From positions 82,926 to 146,925 of the forward strand of contig JAQFVV010000960.1 in NCBI GenBank assembly GCA_028023455.1: 64,000 nucleotides of DNA, written 5' to 3'. The stretch is from Epiperipatus broadwayi (lineage: Eukaryota > Onychophora > Udeonychophora > Euonychophora > Peripatidae). Position numbers and translations under genes: made by a program. How positions within the stretch are numbered: the first letter of the stretch is position 1; the number at the start of each line of letters is the position of its first letter. Under the pieces are notes generated by a model. The model made no database searches, was not told where the DNA came from, and saw only the letters and a list, made by a program, of their open reading frames with translations. This document shows positions 24,030 to 36,275 of the stretch, piece by piece.

Positions 24030-24805
24030 GTACCTTGTGTGGTTTGGTACAATTGGTAGAGCATCTGACTTGAATTGGGAGATACTTTGTTTGACTTGGT
24101 AGAGTTTCTGACTTGGATCGGGAGATATCTTGCATGGTTTGGTATATTTGGTAGAGCATCTTACTTGGGATTGGCAGATACCTTGTGTTCAGTACAGGTG
24201 GTAGAGCATCTGACTTGAGATTGGACATGGTTTGGTACAATTGGAAGAGCATCTGACTTGGGATTGGGATATACCTTGCATGGTTTAGTATATTTGGTAG
24301 AGCAACTTACTTGGGATTGACAGATACCTTGTGTTGTTCAGTACAGTTGGTAGAACATCTGACTTGGGATGGGGATGTACCTTGTGTGGTTTGGTACAGT
24401 TAAAGGAGCATCTGACTTGGGATCAGGAGATACCTTGCATGGTTTGATACAGTTGGTAGAACATCTGACTTGGGGATTGGGAGATACATTGCATAGTTTG
24501 GTACATTTCCTAGAGCATCTGATGTGGGATCTGGATATACCTTGTGTGGTTTGGTACAGTTGGTAGATCATCTGACTTGAGAATGGAAGATAACTTGCGT
24601 GATTTGATACAGTTGGTAGAGGATCTGATTTGAGATCTGGAGATACCTTGTGTGTTTTGGTACAGTTGGGAGAGCATCTGACTTGAGATTGGAAGATACC
24701 TCGCATGGTTTGATACAGTTGGTAGAGCATCTGACTCAGGATTAGGAGATACCTTGCATGGTTTGGTGCAGTTGGTAAAGCATCCAACTTGGCATCATGA
24801 GATAC
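24030..24805 (+). repeat. Tandem array of tRNA-like half units (about 53 bp, about 15 copies)
   Basis: Each unit reads roughly TGGTTTGGTACAGTTGGTAG, then AGCATCTGACTTGGGAT, TGGGAGATACC and a TTGCA/TTGTG joint. This is the 5' half of a SINE2 head: D-arm and A-box region, anticodon arm, and the start of the variable region. The B box is missing from every unit except the last, which runs into a complete SINE2 at its right end. Variant units recur in register (the units at about 24130 and 24275 share TTGGTATATTTGG-type changes), so some duplication involved blocks of several units. Long frames here on both strands are by-products. Confidence 0.85.
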
Positions 24806-24932
24806 TGGTTTGGTACAGTTGGTAGAGCATCCAACATGGGATTGGGAGATCCCAGGATTGATTCTGTTGCTCACAATTCTCATGTTTGAACTTCTTAAGA
24901 AGTCCTAAGCAATAAAGTTATTAAATTTTTTT
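24806..24932 (+). mobile_element. SINE2, complete copy at the array end
   Basis: A-box region TTGGTAGAGCATCC, anticodon-arm region AACATGGGATTGGG, B-box region AGGATTGATTC, then CTTAAGAAGTCCTAAGC, AATAAAGTTA and a T-run. The anticodon-loop position is compatible with a proline-type (TGG) parent, but this is weak. Confidence 0.75.
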
Positions 24933-24937
24933 TGCCC

Positions 24938-25052
24938 CACATGGTTTGGCACATTTGGTAGAATGGCCAACTTGGGATGAGGAGGTTTCAGGATCAGTTC
25001 TGACATTCAAACATCTTAAGAACTCCTGAGCAATAAAGTCATATCCTTTTTT
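24938..25052 (+). mobile_element. SINE2, second copy
   Basis: Head TGGTTTGGCACATTTGGTAG, B-box region AGGATCAGTTC, tail AAGAACTCCTGAGC, AATAAAGTCATATCC and a T-run. It lies directly downstream of the previous copy in the same orientation. Confidence 0.75.
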
Positions 25053-25319
25053 CTGCATTAGTCAGTTTGAGATTAATCGAGTGTGAAATGTCTATTTACA
25101 AATTGAATGGGGAATTTTTTTTTTAAACTTGCTGAATTTGAATTTTTGTTATCATTTTTTTTCCCTTCTGAATGATAATGAAAATTGTTTTTTGGATTAC
25201 TGTACTAATTTAAAAATTTTAATCTACCTTTTTAGTTTTATAGTCAGGATTTCAATGTGTTAAATTTAATCCTGGCATGCATGAAGTGTAAATTGGTTAC
25301 CACTGCTGTATATGTTATT

Positions 25320-25735
25320 AAACCAAGGCAAAACTCTCTTTATACAGTAGTGCCACCCTGTGCCAATCAGAGTAATCAATGGATGCCAGAAGGCTTGTGC
25401 ATAAAATCCTTATCTAGTGCCTACTCATCCAATATTCCCAGACTAGTTTCTGGCTTGTGGCCTTCATCAGTGAGGGGCCTTGGATCTGAGAGCACTGCAT
25501 CTAGATCTTAGGATCTAATGCAACCCTCCAGCACCCACCTTTTAACTCTATTTAACTACAAAACTATGAGAATGAAATTGAAAACACTATTAATATTTTC
25601 AATCCAAGCTCAATAGCTTATATAGTCATATAGGCACAGTGTGGCACTACTCTATGGAGAGAGTTTTGCCTTATTTAATAACAATTATGTGCTAGTATAA
25701 GAGATGGTGATCATTTGCTGTATATGTTATGATAC
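25320..25735 (+). mobile_element. Family D foldback element, near full length
   Basis: The left TIR contains GGCAAAACTCTCTTTATACA then GTAGTGCCACC; the right TIR contains GTGGCACTACTCTATGG then GAGAGAGTTTTGCC. The core runs GCATAAAATCCTTATCTAG, CTACTCATCCAATATTCCC, CTGGCTTGTGGCCTTCATC, GGATCTGAGAGCACTGC, CCACCTTTTAACTC. The right end extends to GATGGTGATCATTTGCTG. It is non-autonomous with no transposase seen. The 84-codon frame at 25257-25511 is spurious. Confidence 0.8.
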
Positions 25736-26114
25736 AATAGCCCCCCTCATTCCCACATCCATTGTAAACACCATTGAATTTCAGAATTCAACAGTTTTAA
25801 AATACTAAGTACGAAATATGAATTAATAAAATATGTCCATGTCACGAACCCATTTGCGAATCATTTTTTAGTGGGCCAATTTTTCATTTAGTGCACTCAG
25901 TCCTATGACTGCTTTCTCTCTCAATTTATAATCTTTTTCATATCTGCACTATTCTATTTTTTTGTCACTTATTAATGTTTATATGTTAAAATCAATTTAT
26001 ATGTTAGATGTGGGTATGTTATATCAGCTTCTCAGTTACTTATCATTTCAGATATCCAGTTAAATTTTGAATCAAATGAGTTTTGCTACAGGGAATACTG
26101 TATTTTTAATGCAG

Positions 26115-27450
26115 TAATCAATAAAGCAAGTCATATATAGCATGACATTGCTTTTATAAGCTTGTATTTACAAATACGTAATGTAGAAAGCATATCAATA
26201 GCTCAAACAAGCTCTACATTGATAAGTGCGGTAAGAGAAAATATTTAAAATCTCTATCCAGAATGTTTCTATCCCCAGACAAATTGGTTTTGAGCTTATG
26301 GCTCACCTCAGTGAGGAGCTAGAACATCCAGACACTAGATCTGAAACATCAATTCAAAAACAGCATGTGTTTATTGCATAATATTTAAGTAGAAACTCTG
26401 AAATTTTCAGACAAATCTCTTTAACTCCAGCTATCTAACTTAAATAGCTATATGAGACTGAACTAAATTCAGATCTACCATATATTAATAGCCTTATTAT
26501 TGCCAAGGCTTTAAAGGTAAAATTATAGTAATCAGTAAAGCAAGTCATATATAGCGTGGCAGTGCTTTTATAAGCTTGTATTTACAAATATGTATGGAGA
26601 GTTTTGCTTTGTTTTGAATTGTTACAAATATGTAGTATAGAAAGTGTACCAATAGCTCAAACAAGCTCTTATTTCATAAGTGCAGTAAGAGAAATTATCA
26701 CATGACCACCACTTCTTATGCTTGTGTATAACTGTTGTTAAAACAGGCAAAACTCACTATACGTATTGCCACACACAGCAAGCTAGAGTAATCAATGGAT
26801 GCCAGATGGCTTGTGCATAAAATACCCATCTAGTGCCTACTCATCCAATATCCCCAGACTAGTTTCTGGCTTGTGGCCTTCGTCAATGAGGAGCCTTGGA
26901 TCTAAGAGCACTGCACCTAGATCTTAGGATCCAATGCAACCCTCCAGCAGCCACCTTTTATCTCCACTTAACTACAAACCATGAGTCTTAAACTGACAAC
27001 ACCTTAATGTTTTCAATCCAAGCCCATTAGCTTATATAGTCATATGGGTCTGAACTCAGTTCAGTACCCGTACATTTTGGTGTCTTTGGTTCTTTAATAA
27101 CCATAGTATTCACTATCCTATTAGGCAGGATTGATTTTAAGCCAATAAACATCACGTGACCACCACTTCTTACGCTTGTGTATAACTGTTGTTAAAACAG
27201 GCAAAACTCACTGTACATATTGCCACACGAAGGCCACAAGCCAGAAACTAGTCTGGGGATATTGGATGAGTAGGCATTAGATGGGGATTTTATGCACAAG
27301 TCTTCTGGCATCCATTGATTACTCTAGCTTGCTGTGTGTGGCAGTACATATAGTGAGTTTTTTCTGTTCTAAGAAAAAATATTTACAATCTCTCCCCAGA
27401 ACGTTCCTATCTCCAGACCAATTGGTTTTGAGCTTATGGCTAAATCTTAC
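26115..27450. mobile_element. Nested and rearranged family D cluster
   Basis: 26115-26400 and 26520-26700 both begin AGTAATCAATAAAGCAAGTC or a close variant and carry CAATAGCTCAAACAAGCTC, the outer part of the 14.4-kb foldback type. 26690-27190 is a D copy bounded by ATCACATGACCACCACTTC. 27190-27360 is a half-copy in inverted order (CTAGTCTGGGGATATTGG). 27365-27450 is a leftover with CAGACCAATTGGTTTTGAGC. This looks like repeated insertion and inverted duplication of one family. Confidence 0.65.
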
Positions 27451-28511
27451 AGTCAATTTCTAAGATCTCCACTATTAGAATTTAAGCACATTAGAAAAAA
27501 AAGGTGAAATATTATCTTAAGGATCTTAACAACCTATTGCTTTTCAATTTTTAATTAATTAAAATAAAAAGCTGGTTAGCAGTTCATGAATTTTGAGTTT
27601 CCAGAATGTACCATTCTATCAGTATACCAAACTATGCAGGCATTTAATTCATTTTATCTACAAAGTTATCAATTTAATATTTCTTTAATGACAACAGTTA
27701 TGCCACCTAGGGTAAGGTTTAGTAAGCATCAGAAAGCAGGTGATAAGATTCATACTCCTGCTTTCAATATTTAGTTCAACAATTAAAAACTAGACACTGT
27801 ACAGTATTTTTGTTTTTAATGTGCATGCGTGTATTGATGTAAATTGTATAATTAAAGAATAAGCAGATTTTAAAATCTAAGTATCCCATAATGATGAATA
27901 GAGATGATTTTGTGTTTAGTATTTATATCTTATATATACGAGGCAGAATATCTATAGAAAAATAAAACAAAAATAAAATCTTAGAAAAAAGAGTTCATTT
28001 AACTAAATTTTTTAATAAATATTTAATCCAGTAGTTTTTAAACAGAGTATCAGGACACACTAATATGTCACAGTATCACTTTGTGTGCCATGAGATTTAG
28101 TTGTGAACATTACCACAATACTTTTTATGATGAAAAATTAAAATTTATCTACAAGGAAGTTAACGTTGCCAGATTTTGGGCTGATTTAAAAGATGAATAT
28201 CGGTATTAGATCTGCTGTGAAATATCATATCTGTATTCATCCAGTGATAATTATTCTAACTTTACAATTTCATTCCATATTGTTTGGTGATAATTATTTT
28301 ATCTTTGCAATCTCGTAAAATATACTGGACATTTTTTTTTCGGGTCAACTACAGTTATAACTTTATAGATCTGCAAACCAGTGTCCACATGCAGAATATC
28401 ATAAGGCTTTGGGATTCTGCCAAATGGTGGAATAAAAAATGAGGGATTGTGTGTTAGCATTGGCTGAATTTATATGAAGGTGAATGCACAAAGAAATGGA
28501 TGCTTTCATTT
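27451..28511. other. Unassigned sequence
   Basis: A 62-codon frame at 27586-27774 has no domain. No repeats shared with the rest of the window were seen. Confidence 0.35.
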
Positions 28512-28611
28512 CTATTTTGGAGGAAATCAAAAAGTTCAGCCACCCCAGTGATTGCTCATTACTATTTTGGAGGAAATCAAAAAGTTCAGCCACCCCAGTG
28601 ATTGCTCATTA
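28512..28611. repeat. 50-bp perfect tandem duplication
   Basis: CTATTTTGGAGGAAATC...TGATTGCTCATTA occurs twice with no visible difference (28512-28561 and 28562-28611). The overlapping 64-codon minus frame repeats WLNFLISSKIE-type residues for this reason and is not convincing as a gene. Confidence 0.9.
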
Positions 28612-30194
28612 TTTTGATTTTGGGGTAAAGAAATTGATCTATTAAGTTTTTCTGAAGATCCTGTGCAGGCATTATTTTGAGATCTCAAATTTAGATATTT
28701 CACAGCAAGTCTAAACCAAAATACCCAAATATCCTATGTTGTGAAGAAAACAATTATATTGTTGCAATTTTATAGAACTTATTTGCTTGAATTATATATA
28801 TTTTTGCATTAACAACTATTACAGATAACAGAGAGAGGGGCTAAACTCAAATATGGAAAAAATGAGAGAACAGCAAAATTGTTTCAAGACTTTTGCATAT
28901 ATCATACATTGCTTACAATAGTTCACATTGTGTTAATAAGCTGATTACAGTAAAATATTTATCGTTTATTGAAATGCAAGTATATGTTTTTAACACACAT
29001 ATGTATCTATAATGCTATGTATAATATACACATATAGATTAAGATTATGATAAAAAGTATAATGCTGTGTATAATACACATATGTAGATTAAGATTATAA
29101 TAAAAACAAATTAAAAAATAATGTAGTTATTAATAGTAAATTGAGGGGAACATTCACACATATATAAATATTTACTGTGTGTTTTCATTCATGGCTATTC
29201 CCTTGAAAATAAAAAACAGTAATAAACTTATTGCATTGTATGTTTTTTAATTGAATGAATAACAAAGTATCAACACTTTCATTGCAATTAAACATGTTCG
29301 GGATGATATCTTTTTTGTCCAATAACTTTTTTTGCAAATAGAAACAATAGCAGCCTAGTTATCAACAAACTATAATCTGTCTAATTGTTTTTAATATTTT
29401 TAGTCTGCAATGATTACAATATGGTTTTTTCACTAATTGATACAAACAGTAGTTTATACTGCTCTTAAGAAAATATTTCATATAAATATTTCAAATTTGT
29501 TGTAAGCATTATTTATAATAAGTATTAAAATATGTGTCTAATAAAATAAAATAAATATAGCCATAATATAACAAAAATGGTGAAATAAAATTTCTTTTGC
29601 TTAACTGGATTTGATTGATTGCTTTTGTATAATCATGTATTATAATGAAACAAATTTGCTTTTTGTTATTGTAGGTGTTAGTTACAATAAGTTTTATATC
29701 TTAAAAAAGTAGAACAAAATAGTGATCATTTGCAACAGATGAAGAAAATTTACAGCCATTTAATCTACAAGGGGTATGACATACTACTAAACCAAAAAAG
29801 GACATATTTTATATTATGTGATCTAAATTCAAACTCATTTGATTTTTGCAAAATAGAGACATATCTAGAAAAGTGCTGAGATAGACACCTGTTCAAATTA
29901 AAAAATAATATAAAATTAAGACATTTGAAAATTTAACCCAGTCCCACATATTGGTTGTAGCTATTGCAGATTAAGTCTGCATTGATTTTATAATCAATGA
30001 AGTCACCCTCTTTTTACTGTTACTTATTTCAATTTCTCATTTAAACTCTTCAATCTTTAAGTGTTCTGATTCAGTAAAAGAATGATTTACACTTTTTATT
30101 TTCTGCCAATACTAAATCAATAAGTTTCATTTTATTTCTTAAGACAAATACTTTATGAATTTTCTTAAATTTCAAAGCTTTTAACTTCACACTT
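28612..30194. other. AT-rich sequence with one minor duplication
   Basis: A short imperfect duplication of about 51 bp lies at 29007-29095 (TATAATGCTATGTATAAT / TATAATGCTGTGTATAAT). Nothing else is recognised. Confidence 0.4.
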
Positions 30195-30620
30195 GGAAAA
30201 CATTTTGATCACCATTTCATATGTTTACACATGCTGTTAATAGGAGTACCAAACTCTCCATACATTAATGCCACCAAGTGCAAGCCTTCATAATCAATGG
30301 TTTCAGAAGGGTTTGTTCATAAAATTCCCATTTAATGCCTACTTATCCAACATCCCCAGACTGGTTTCTAGCTTGGGTTGGAAACATTATTGTATTTTTT
30401 TTTATCTTGAGCTCCTAACTTTATAGTTAACCAAGAAGGTAAAAGATAGTTTCTGGATGGTTGCATTAGATGCTAAGACCTAAATGCAGTGCTCACAAAT
30501 CCAAGGTTCCTCACTGATGAAATCCACAAGGGATTTTGAATGAGTAGGTATTAGATAGAGATTTTATGCACAAGCTTGCACTTTCTGGTCCTACTATATG
30601 GAGTTAGTACTTTTATTCTT
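30195..30620. mobile_element. Family D element, diverged
   Basis: Left end TTGATCACCATTTC and ACCAAACTCTCCATACA, core CCTACTTATCCAACATCCCC. The body then continues in reversed order (CAAGGTTCCTCACTGATG, TGAGTAGGTATTAGATAG), so it is again a foldback with a foreign-looking centre. Confidence 0.65.
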
Positions 30621-30829
30621 AGACTTTTTTTTATCGTGGATGCACTGTACCACAGCAATGTTATAAAAAAAAACATGATCACATATGGCTTTGTTAGATG
30701 GAAAATGGCTGTTGCAGTATGACAACATTTATTAAATTTATGAATTTTAATGGGTTTTTTTTATTCATTTATATTTTTTGTATTATTTAAATTTTTTAAT
30801 GACTAGTATATAATTGGAGCAGTGTATAT

Positions 30830-31262
30830 AGTTATTAAACAGGCAAAACTCTATATGTATTGCCGCTCAGTGCAAGCCAGAAGGCTTGTGCATAAAATCC
30901 CCATCTAATGCCTACTCATCCAATATCCCCATCCTAGTTTCTGGATTGTGGCCTTTATCAGTGAAGAGCCTTGGATCTGAGAGCACTGCACCTAGATCTT
31001 AGAATATAATGCAACCCTCCAGCAGCCACCTTTTATCTCTATTTAACTACAAAACTATGAGTCTTAAATTGAAAACACTATAATATTTTCAATCCAAGAT
31101 CATTAGCTTATATAATCATATAGGTCTGAAATCAGTTCAATACCCATACATTTTGGTGTCTTTGGTTCTTTAATAACCATAGCCACCACTATCCTATTAG
31201 GCAGGATTGGTTTTAAGCCAATAAACATCACATGATCACCATTTCTTATGCTTGCTTATAAC
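30830..31262 (+). mobile_element. Family D element lacking the right TIR
   Basis: Left TIR AGGCAAAACTCTATATG, the full core (TGCATAAAATCCCCATC and on), then a long body ending CTATTAGGCAGGATTGGTTT and AAGCCAATAAACATCAC. The same body end occurs at 27.1-27.16 kb, so this longer form is real. It abuts the next D copy. Confidence 0.7.
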
Positions 31263-31470
31263 CGTTATTAAAATAGGCAAAACTCTCTATACATAAGCCA
31301 GAGTAATCAATGGATGAGTAGGCACTAGATGGGGATTTTATGCACAAGTCTTCTGGAATCCATTGATTACTCTGACTTGCACTTGAGTGGCAATACGTAT
31401 AGAGAGTTTTGCCTGTTTCAATAGCAGTTATAAGCAAGCATAAGAAATGGTGATCATGTGATGTTTAGTG
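31215..31470. mobile_element. Family D, compact palindromic derivative
   Basis: Outer ends ACATCACATGATCACCATTT and AAATGGTGATCATGTGATGT are perfect inverted 20-mers. Inner ends GGCAAAACTCTCTATAC and GTATAGAGAGTTTTGCC also pair. The core is reduced to one half plus a short centre. Confidence 0.85.
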
Positions 31471-31689
31471 TATATAGTTATAGCATGTGCCATAGCTTTA
31501 CCATATATCTTAATATTTTATATACTATTGAAAAAATCTGCACAACACATCTTGCTCAAATATCATAGTAAATACATTATTTATTTATTGTAATTATTAA
31601 TTGTTAATTTTGTTACTGATTACACATATGTAATCAAAGTTTTAAATTATTTAATATCTTTGTATTCATTTTATTAATTAAGTCTTCTT

Positions 31690-32005
31690 TTCTCACTACT
31701 TTTATGCCATCTAATGCAAACTTTAGGAATCAATAAATGCCACATAGTAGTACTTAATAGATCCCTATTCAATGTAGTCTTATTTAAATATTCCCAGATG
31801 AGGTTTTAGCTTATGGCTTTCATCAATGAGGAGATGCTTCTTATGCCATCTAGTGTAAGCTTTAGTAATCAATAAGTGCCACATGTTAGTATAATAAATT
31901 CCTAACCAGTGTTGTTCTGTCAACTATCCCCACAATAGTTTCTAGTTTATGGCTTTCATTGGAATTTTTTAAACTGTGCATAAGCTAGAAACTAGTTTGA
32001 GGATA
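31690..32005. mobile_element. Family D relative, diverged
   Basis: Contains two near copies of a TTATGCCATCTAATGCAAAC / TTATGCCATCTAGTGTAAGC block and GGCTTTCATCAATGAGGAG, then an inverted CTAGAAACTAGTTTGAGG. Related to the copy at 44.83-45.29 kb. Confidence 0.55.
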
Positions 32006-33399
32006 TAAAGATTTATTAAACCTTACCATAATACTAACATTTACACAAGCTAACATAAAAATAGTGAGGGTAGAAGAATTTGCTAATGATGGAAATGTGT
32101 TTGCTAAGTTTTGGTGGTTATATGGAATTATTTTATTGAAGTAACTGTCTCCACTTTAAACCACCTAATACATATAAACTATTTATAATTATATAAAACA
32201 ATAAATTATAACATATACAAAGTATATAAGGCAATAGGAATGACACAAAAATATTACTAAGTTGGGAGTACTATTGTTAGTTAAAGAGATTAAAAAATGC
32301 TGATTTAATCAGTGAAAAAAAGGCTACTTGCCCTAAAATTTACTAACAAATCTCATTAGATTGTTGCACTAACATATGGGTGTAAAAAATGGTCTCCAAA
32401 TGGTATTTATATTGACATTTTTTTCAGGTATTTGAAATTTGGGCATTATAAACTCCAAATTGAAGTTTTTGGTTGTTTCATTTATCAACCAGAGGTATTT
32501 TCCTAAAACAATGTTGCGTTCATGACGTAAATAGAAGTATTTATGTGATCTTGACTATGATATGTGTGTTTTATTTTGTTACTGCACACATTTGTACATT
32601 TTGAATTAATACCAAAGTTATGATAGCATTCATATATACTGCAGAATCCAACTTGATAACCAGGGCATATATCGACTTATCTATGATATTATTTCTAAAT
32701 AAATATACTTCTTTGAATTTAATTTGTTAATAGAAATAAATATAGAATGGTGTTGTTGCTTAAGAATTCATAAACAGTTCAAGTAGCAGAAGTGTTGGAA
32801 AGGAAATTGATTTGTGGGATCTATTCTCTAGAGACTGATAAAGTTAGCACTGCTTTAAATGTTACAAGGTATAAAAATAAATAATGGTATGGTTTGTTGC
32901 TAAGGAGCTCATGTGACATTTGAACACATAAGTATCAGTTGAGTAAACAATTCCATTTATAGTATCAAATAAGATTTTTTTTTTTTTACTTAGCTAAAAA
33001 TTAATTCATGACACTACAATATTATATTCAACTGCTGAGAACATTTTTCTACTAAAATTAGCTTAATTCTTTAGTCTCACGTTTTCATTTACAATATTTT
33101 GTTTTTGTCACATGTGGTGTTCAAAAGGCATATGACTCCCAAGCAAAAAAAAAAAAAAAAATCAATTACGATCACTAGTACCAGCTTTAATTTTTCCAAC
33201 ATTAATATTTTTGTGTTTGTAATTTCAATAAATCATTTTTGATTTGTTGGTTTTATTTATAATCATTAAAAATTTACCTGGTCACTAAATGTTTTACTGA
33301 GCTGGAAAAAGTTCATTAAATTAAGGTGAAAACTGCAGTGTATGTCTGTGGTTGAATCATATATATATATAGCTATGTTTTCACATGTTTACATATAAA
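32006..33399. other. Unassigned AT-rich sequence
   Basis: No shared repeats or meaningful open frames. Confidence 0.4.
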
Positions 33400-33769
33400 A
33401 ATATATGAGTAGTACAAACCCCTCCGTGTAATGGCCCTTCATCCCTCTATAATGCTTAAAATTTTAGGTTCAAACCCAGGTTGGGTAAACAAACTTTGTT
33501 TTCAGGTAGAAAATATGATTTGTGAAATGGTCATTACTCATCAAGTGATATAACTACCAAGAAGACAAATATAATTGCTTGATACACATGCATGCTTTGT
33601 CATTGGAAAGGATGGAAAAGATTTGCAAGCAGTAGTAGCATAGACATGATATGCGTATAATCTAGGTTCAAATTCAGACCACAAAAGCTTAAAAATGGAT
33701 TATTTTAAATGGATTTAGGATTTATTTTCAGATAGCTGACTTATAATCAACTCAGATAACTATCTGATT
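33400..33769 (+). mobile_element. Possible tRNA-derived SINE heads (family N)
   Basis: B-box-like words GGTTCAAACCC near 33471 and GGTTCAAATTC near 33665 each follow a weak A-box region. The downstream body joins the 154-bp unit. Other family N copies, with B boxes GGATTCAAATCC and GGATTTAAATCC, are at 42.6 and 51.9 kb. Confidence 0.5.
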
Positions 33770-34380
33770 TTGGCCAGAAAATGGGTATCTAAGTATTTTT
33801 AACTAAAGAATAAAAACAAAAATATAAATTTATTTGTATCTTCATTGTTAAGCAATTGACAAGCCTGGAGAGTAATGCCTTCTCCATTGTTCCTCTGTGA
33901 GGGATCATGAGAAAAGCCTGATATTGGTCAGCAAATGGGTATCTAAGCATTTTTAACTAGAGAATAAAAACAAAAATATAAATCTATTTGTATCTTCATT
34001 GTTTAGCAATTGACAAGCCTGGAGAGTAATGCCTTCTCCATTGTTCCTCTGTGAGGGATCATGAGAAAAGCCTAATATTGGTCAGCAAATGGGTATCTAA
34101 GTATTTTTAACTAGAGAATAAAAACAAAAATATAAATCTATTTGTATCTTCATTGTTTAGCAATTGACAAGCCTGGAGAGTAATGCCTTCTCCATTGTTC
34201 CTCTGTGAGGGATCATGAGAAAAGCCTAATATTGGTCAGCAAATGGGTATCTAAGTATTTTTAACTAGAGAATAAAAACAAAAATATAAATCTATTTGTA
34301 TCTTCATTGTTTAGCAATTGACAAGCCTGGAGAGTAATGCCTTCTCCATTGTTCCTCTGTGAGGGATCATGAGAAAAGCC
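33770..34380 (+). repeat. 154-bp tandem repeat, four copies
   Basis: Units start at 33770, 33924, 34078 and 34232, exactly 154 bp apart. Each runs from TTGGTCAGCAAATGGG (copy 1 has TTGGCCAGAAAATGG) through AAGCCTGGAGAGTAATGCC to ATCATGAGAAAAGCC. Copies 3 and 4 look identical. The unit is the body of family N (diverged single copies at 52.0 and 42.7 kb), so a SINE body was amplified in place. Confidence 0.9.
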
Positions 34381-35120
34381 TTTGTCCTACAGCGATCTAT
34401 ATAAGAGCTGTTTTACTTGATCTTTTGTCTAATATTTGAATATGTGCTCAAATGTAAAAACTTGTACACTCGTGAATTTATGCAAATGTTAGTACACTGT
34501 TAAAGTATTAGAAACAAGGGCTTAAAGTTTCTGGATCGTTTTATAGCTGAGCAAAAAAAAAAATCTCTGTTTGGTCCTGTTAATGAACCATTGTCCTTAA
34601 ATCATCATATGAGAGCTAAAATAACAGGGGACTTTCTGAGCAACTAATTATACGATTGTGTATTCGCGCATCTATAATCGTGGCGTAAAAGTTGTGTATT
34701 AATAAACATTAAAAGTATTTAATGTGGTTTTCTTTTACAATTTTTGTGAGTTTTTATCCTCTTTTAAAGTGCGTCCTTAAAGTTGTTATGTTAGTCTTTA
34801 TTAAAATATTTTTAAATCTTCAAAAACATTTCAAAAATTGCATTTTTATAAAATATTACAAAAGTCATAAGCCAGTTCTATTTTTTATTATTATTAATAA
34901 AGTGTCAGATGGCTTCCTTATAAGGTCGAGATCTTAATTCAGGAAGTCACATCTGGAAATCTAAAAAATTTTTAAGGAAATAATTTATTTTTAAAAAAGA
35001 TTCTAATATTGATGTATACACGCACACTCAGACATGCTGGCTGAGAGACTTTTTACACATTATAGTACATATATATTTATTTATTAGTAGAGAGATGCTT
35101 CTGTTGTAATGAATTAGATA
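34381..35120. other. Unassigned AT-rich sequence
   Basis: A 71-codon plus frame at 34722-34937 is hydrophobic and Lys-rich with no domain. No shared repeats. Confidence 0.35.
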
Positions 35121-35390
35121 GATGAATACCTTCATCCTGCAGGGGATTGATAATGGCTGATGATGATGATGATTAGATAGCTGAATTGTCTATAAATTGG
35201 CTACCTGAAGGAAAAATCTCTAAGCCTTTAAAATTGAACCCATAGGTAAGGCAGAGAGACCTTCATCCTGCAGTGGATTGATAATGGTTGTTGATGATGA
35301 TGATTATACAGCTGAATTGTCTACCTGAAAGAAAAATCTTTAAGCCTTTGAAATTGAACCCATAGGTAAGGCAGAAAAATACACTACCAC
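35121..35390 (+). repeat. 130-bp tandem duplication containing a LINE tail
   Basis: CTTCATCCTGCAG occurs at 35131 and 35261, followed in each case by GATTGATAATGG and (GATGAT)n, then AGCTGAATTGTCTA and CCCATAGGTAAGGCAG. The first part is the RTE-like LINE terminus, so the duplication arose after insertion. Confidence 0.75.
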
Positions 35391-35639
35391 TGCACATGGG
35401 AATGATATCTTTATAATATAAACTCTCCTACTTTTATTACTATCATCGTTAATATTTTTTGCCACTGCTTAACATCTCTTAATTTATTCTAGCATATAAT
35501 TATTTAGATGTACATCAAAACATTTATGCCCTCTAATATTTAAAGCTGTCTTATAAATTAATGCTGTTTTTACCATAATGCAATAGTGGTGCAATCACCT
35601 ATTTTTCTTATTTTTTCAATAGGCTTGGCAAGTTTCTAT

Positions 35640-35945
35640 CAACTTTTAACACCTTGTGAAGGAGTTTAGCCATAAACATATGACCAAAAGATGTGATCTT
35701 TTTTACATCTTCAATCATATGTTTATGATTACACCCCTCCACAAGGTGTTAAAAGCAGATGGAAAACAGTCCCTACCTTGTGTGAGAGGGTGCAGTGAAA
35801 ATTACCCTACAGAAATATTTTTCATTAAGTGAATAATCTCTACTCTAATAAAAATTATAAATATGCTTCTATCAAGTGGCTTGTATCAATGCTATGAGAG
35901 CAGTAAGGTTGACACATCAATTAAATTGTAGTAATTGGTTGGTAC
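35640..35945 (+). repeat. Family C copy with a foldback at its left end
   Basis: TTTTAACACCTTGTGAAGG on the left is mirrored by CTCCACAAGGTGTTAAAA on the right, around 35700. The plus unit then follows to GTAGTAATTGG. Confidence 0.65.
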
Positions 35946-36074
35946 TTATGTACTAGTCCTGTGACTCTTTGGCTTTTTCCACCGATCTTAATTCGTCGCA
36001 CTTCGATTTCTTCTGCCAATCTTAATTGTCATGTCATCATTGGTTTTATATATATATATATATATTGAACAATG

Positions 36075-36275
36075 ATAAAGGTATATGTAAGAAATTGTGA
36101 TCTGGGCTAACTGATGCATGCTGTCTCAGCATGAAATGTGCATCTTGGGGTCATATATCTTTTTTCACATGTTTTTGGTCATATGTTTATGGTTAGACTC
36201 CTCACCAAAGTGTTAAAAGTGGATAGAAACTAACCTATCTTGCATGAGAATAATGTAGTGAAAATTACATTACAG
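36075..36275 (+). repeat. Family C copy, partial
   Basis: Begins GATAAAGGTATATGTAAG and includes CAGCATGAAATGTGCATC and GTGTTAAAAGTGGATAG. A TA dinucleotide run (36049-36064) precedes it. Confidence 0.65.

Noticed and set aside
24030-24805. CRISPR-like array
   Set aside because: Units are contiguous variants with no unique spacers, and the sequence is plainly eukaryotic.
24806-24870. Functional tRNA gene
   Set aside because: The acceptor ends do not pair, and the head is joined to a SINE tail present in another copy next door.
23968-24883. 181- and 94-codon minus frames and a 65-codon plus frame as genes
   Set aside because: They are frames through the tRNA-like tandem array; the Cys/Thr/Lys-Pro periodicity follows the 53-bp unit.
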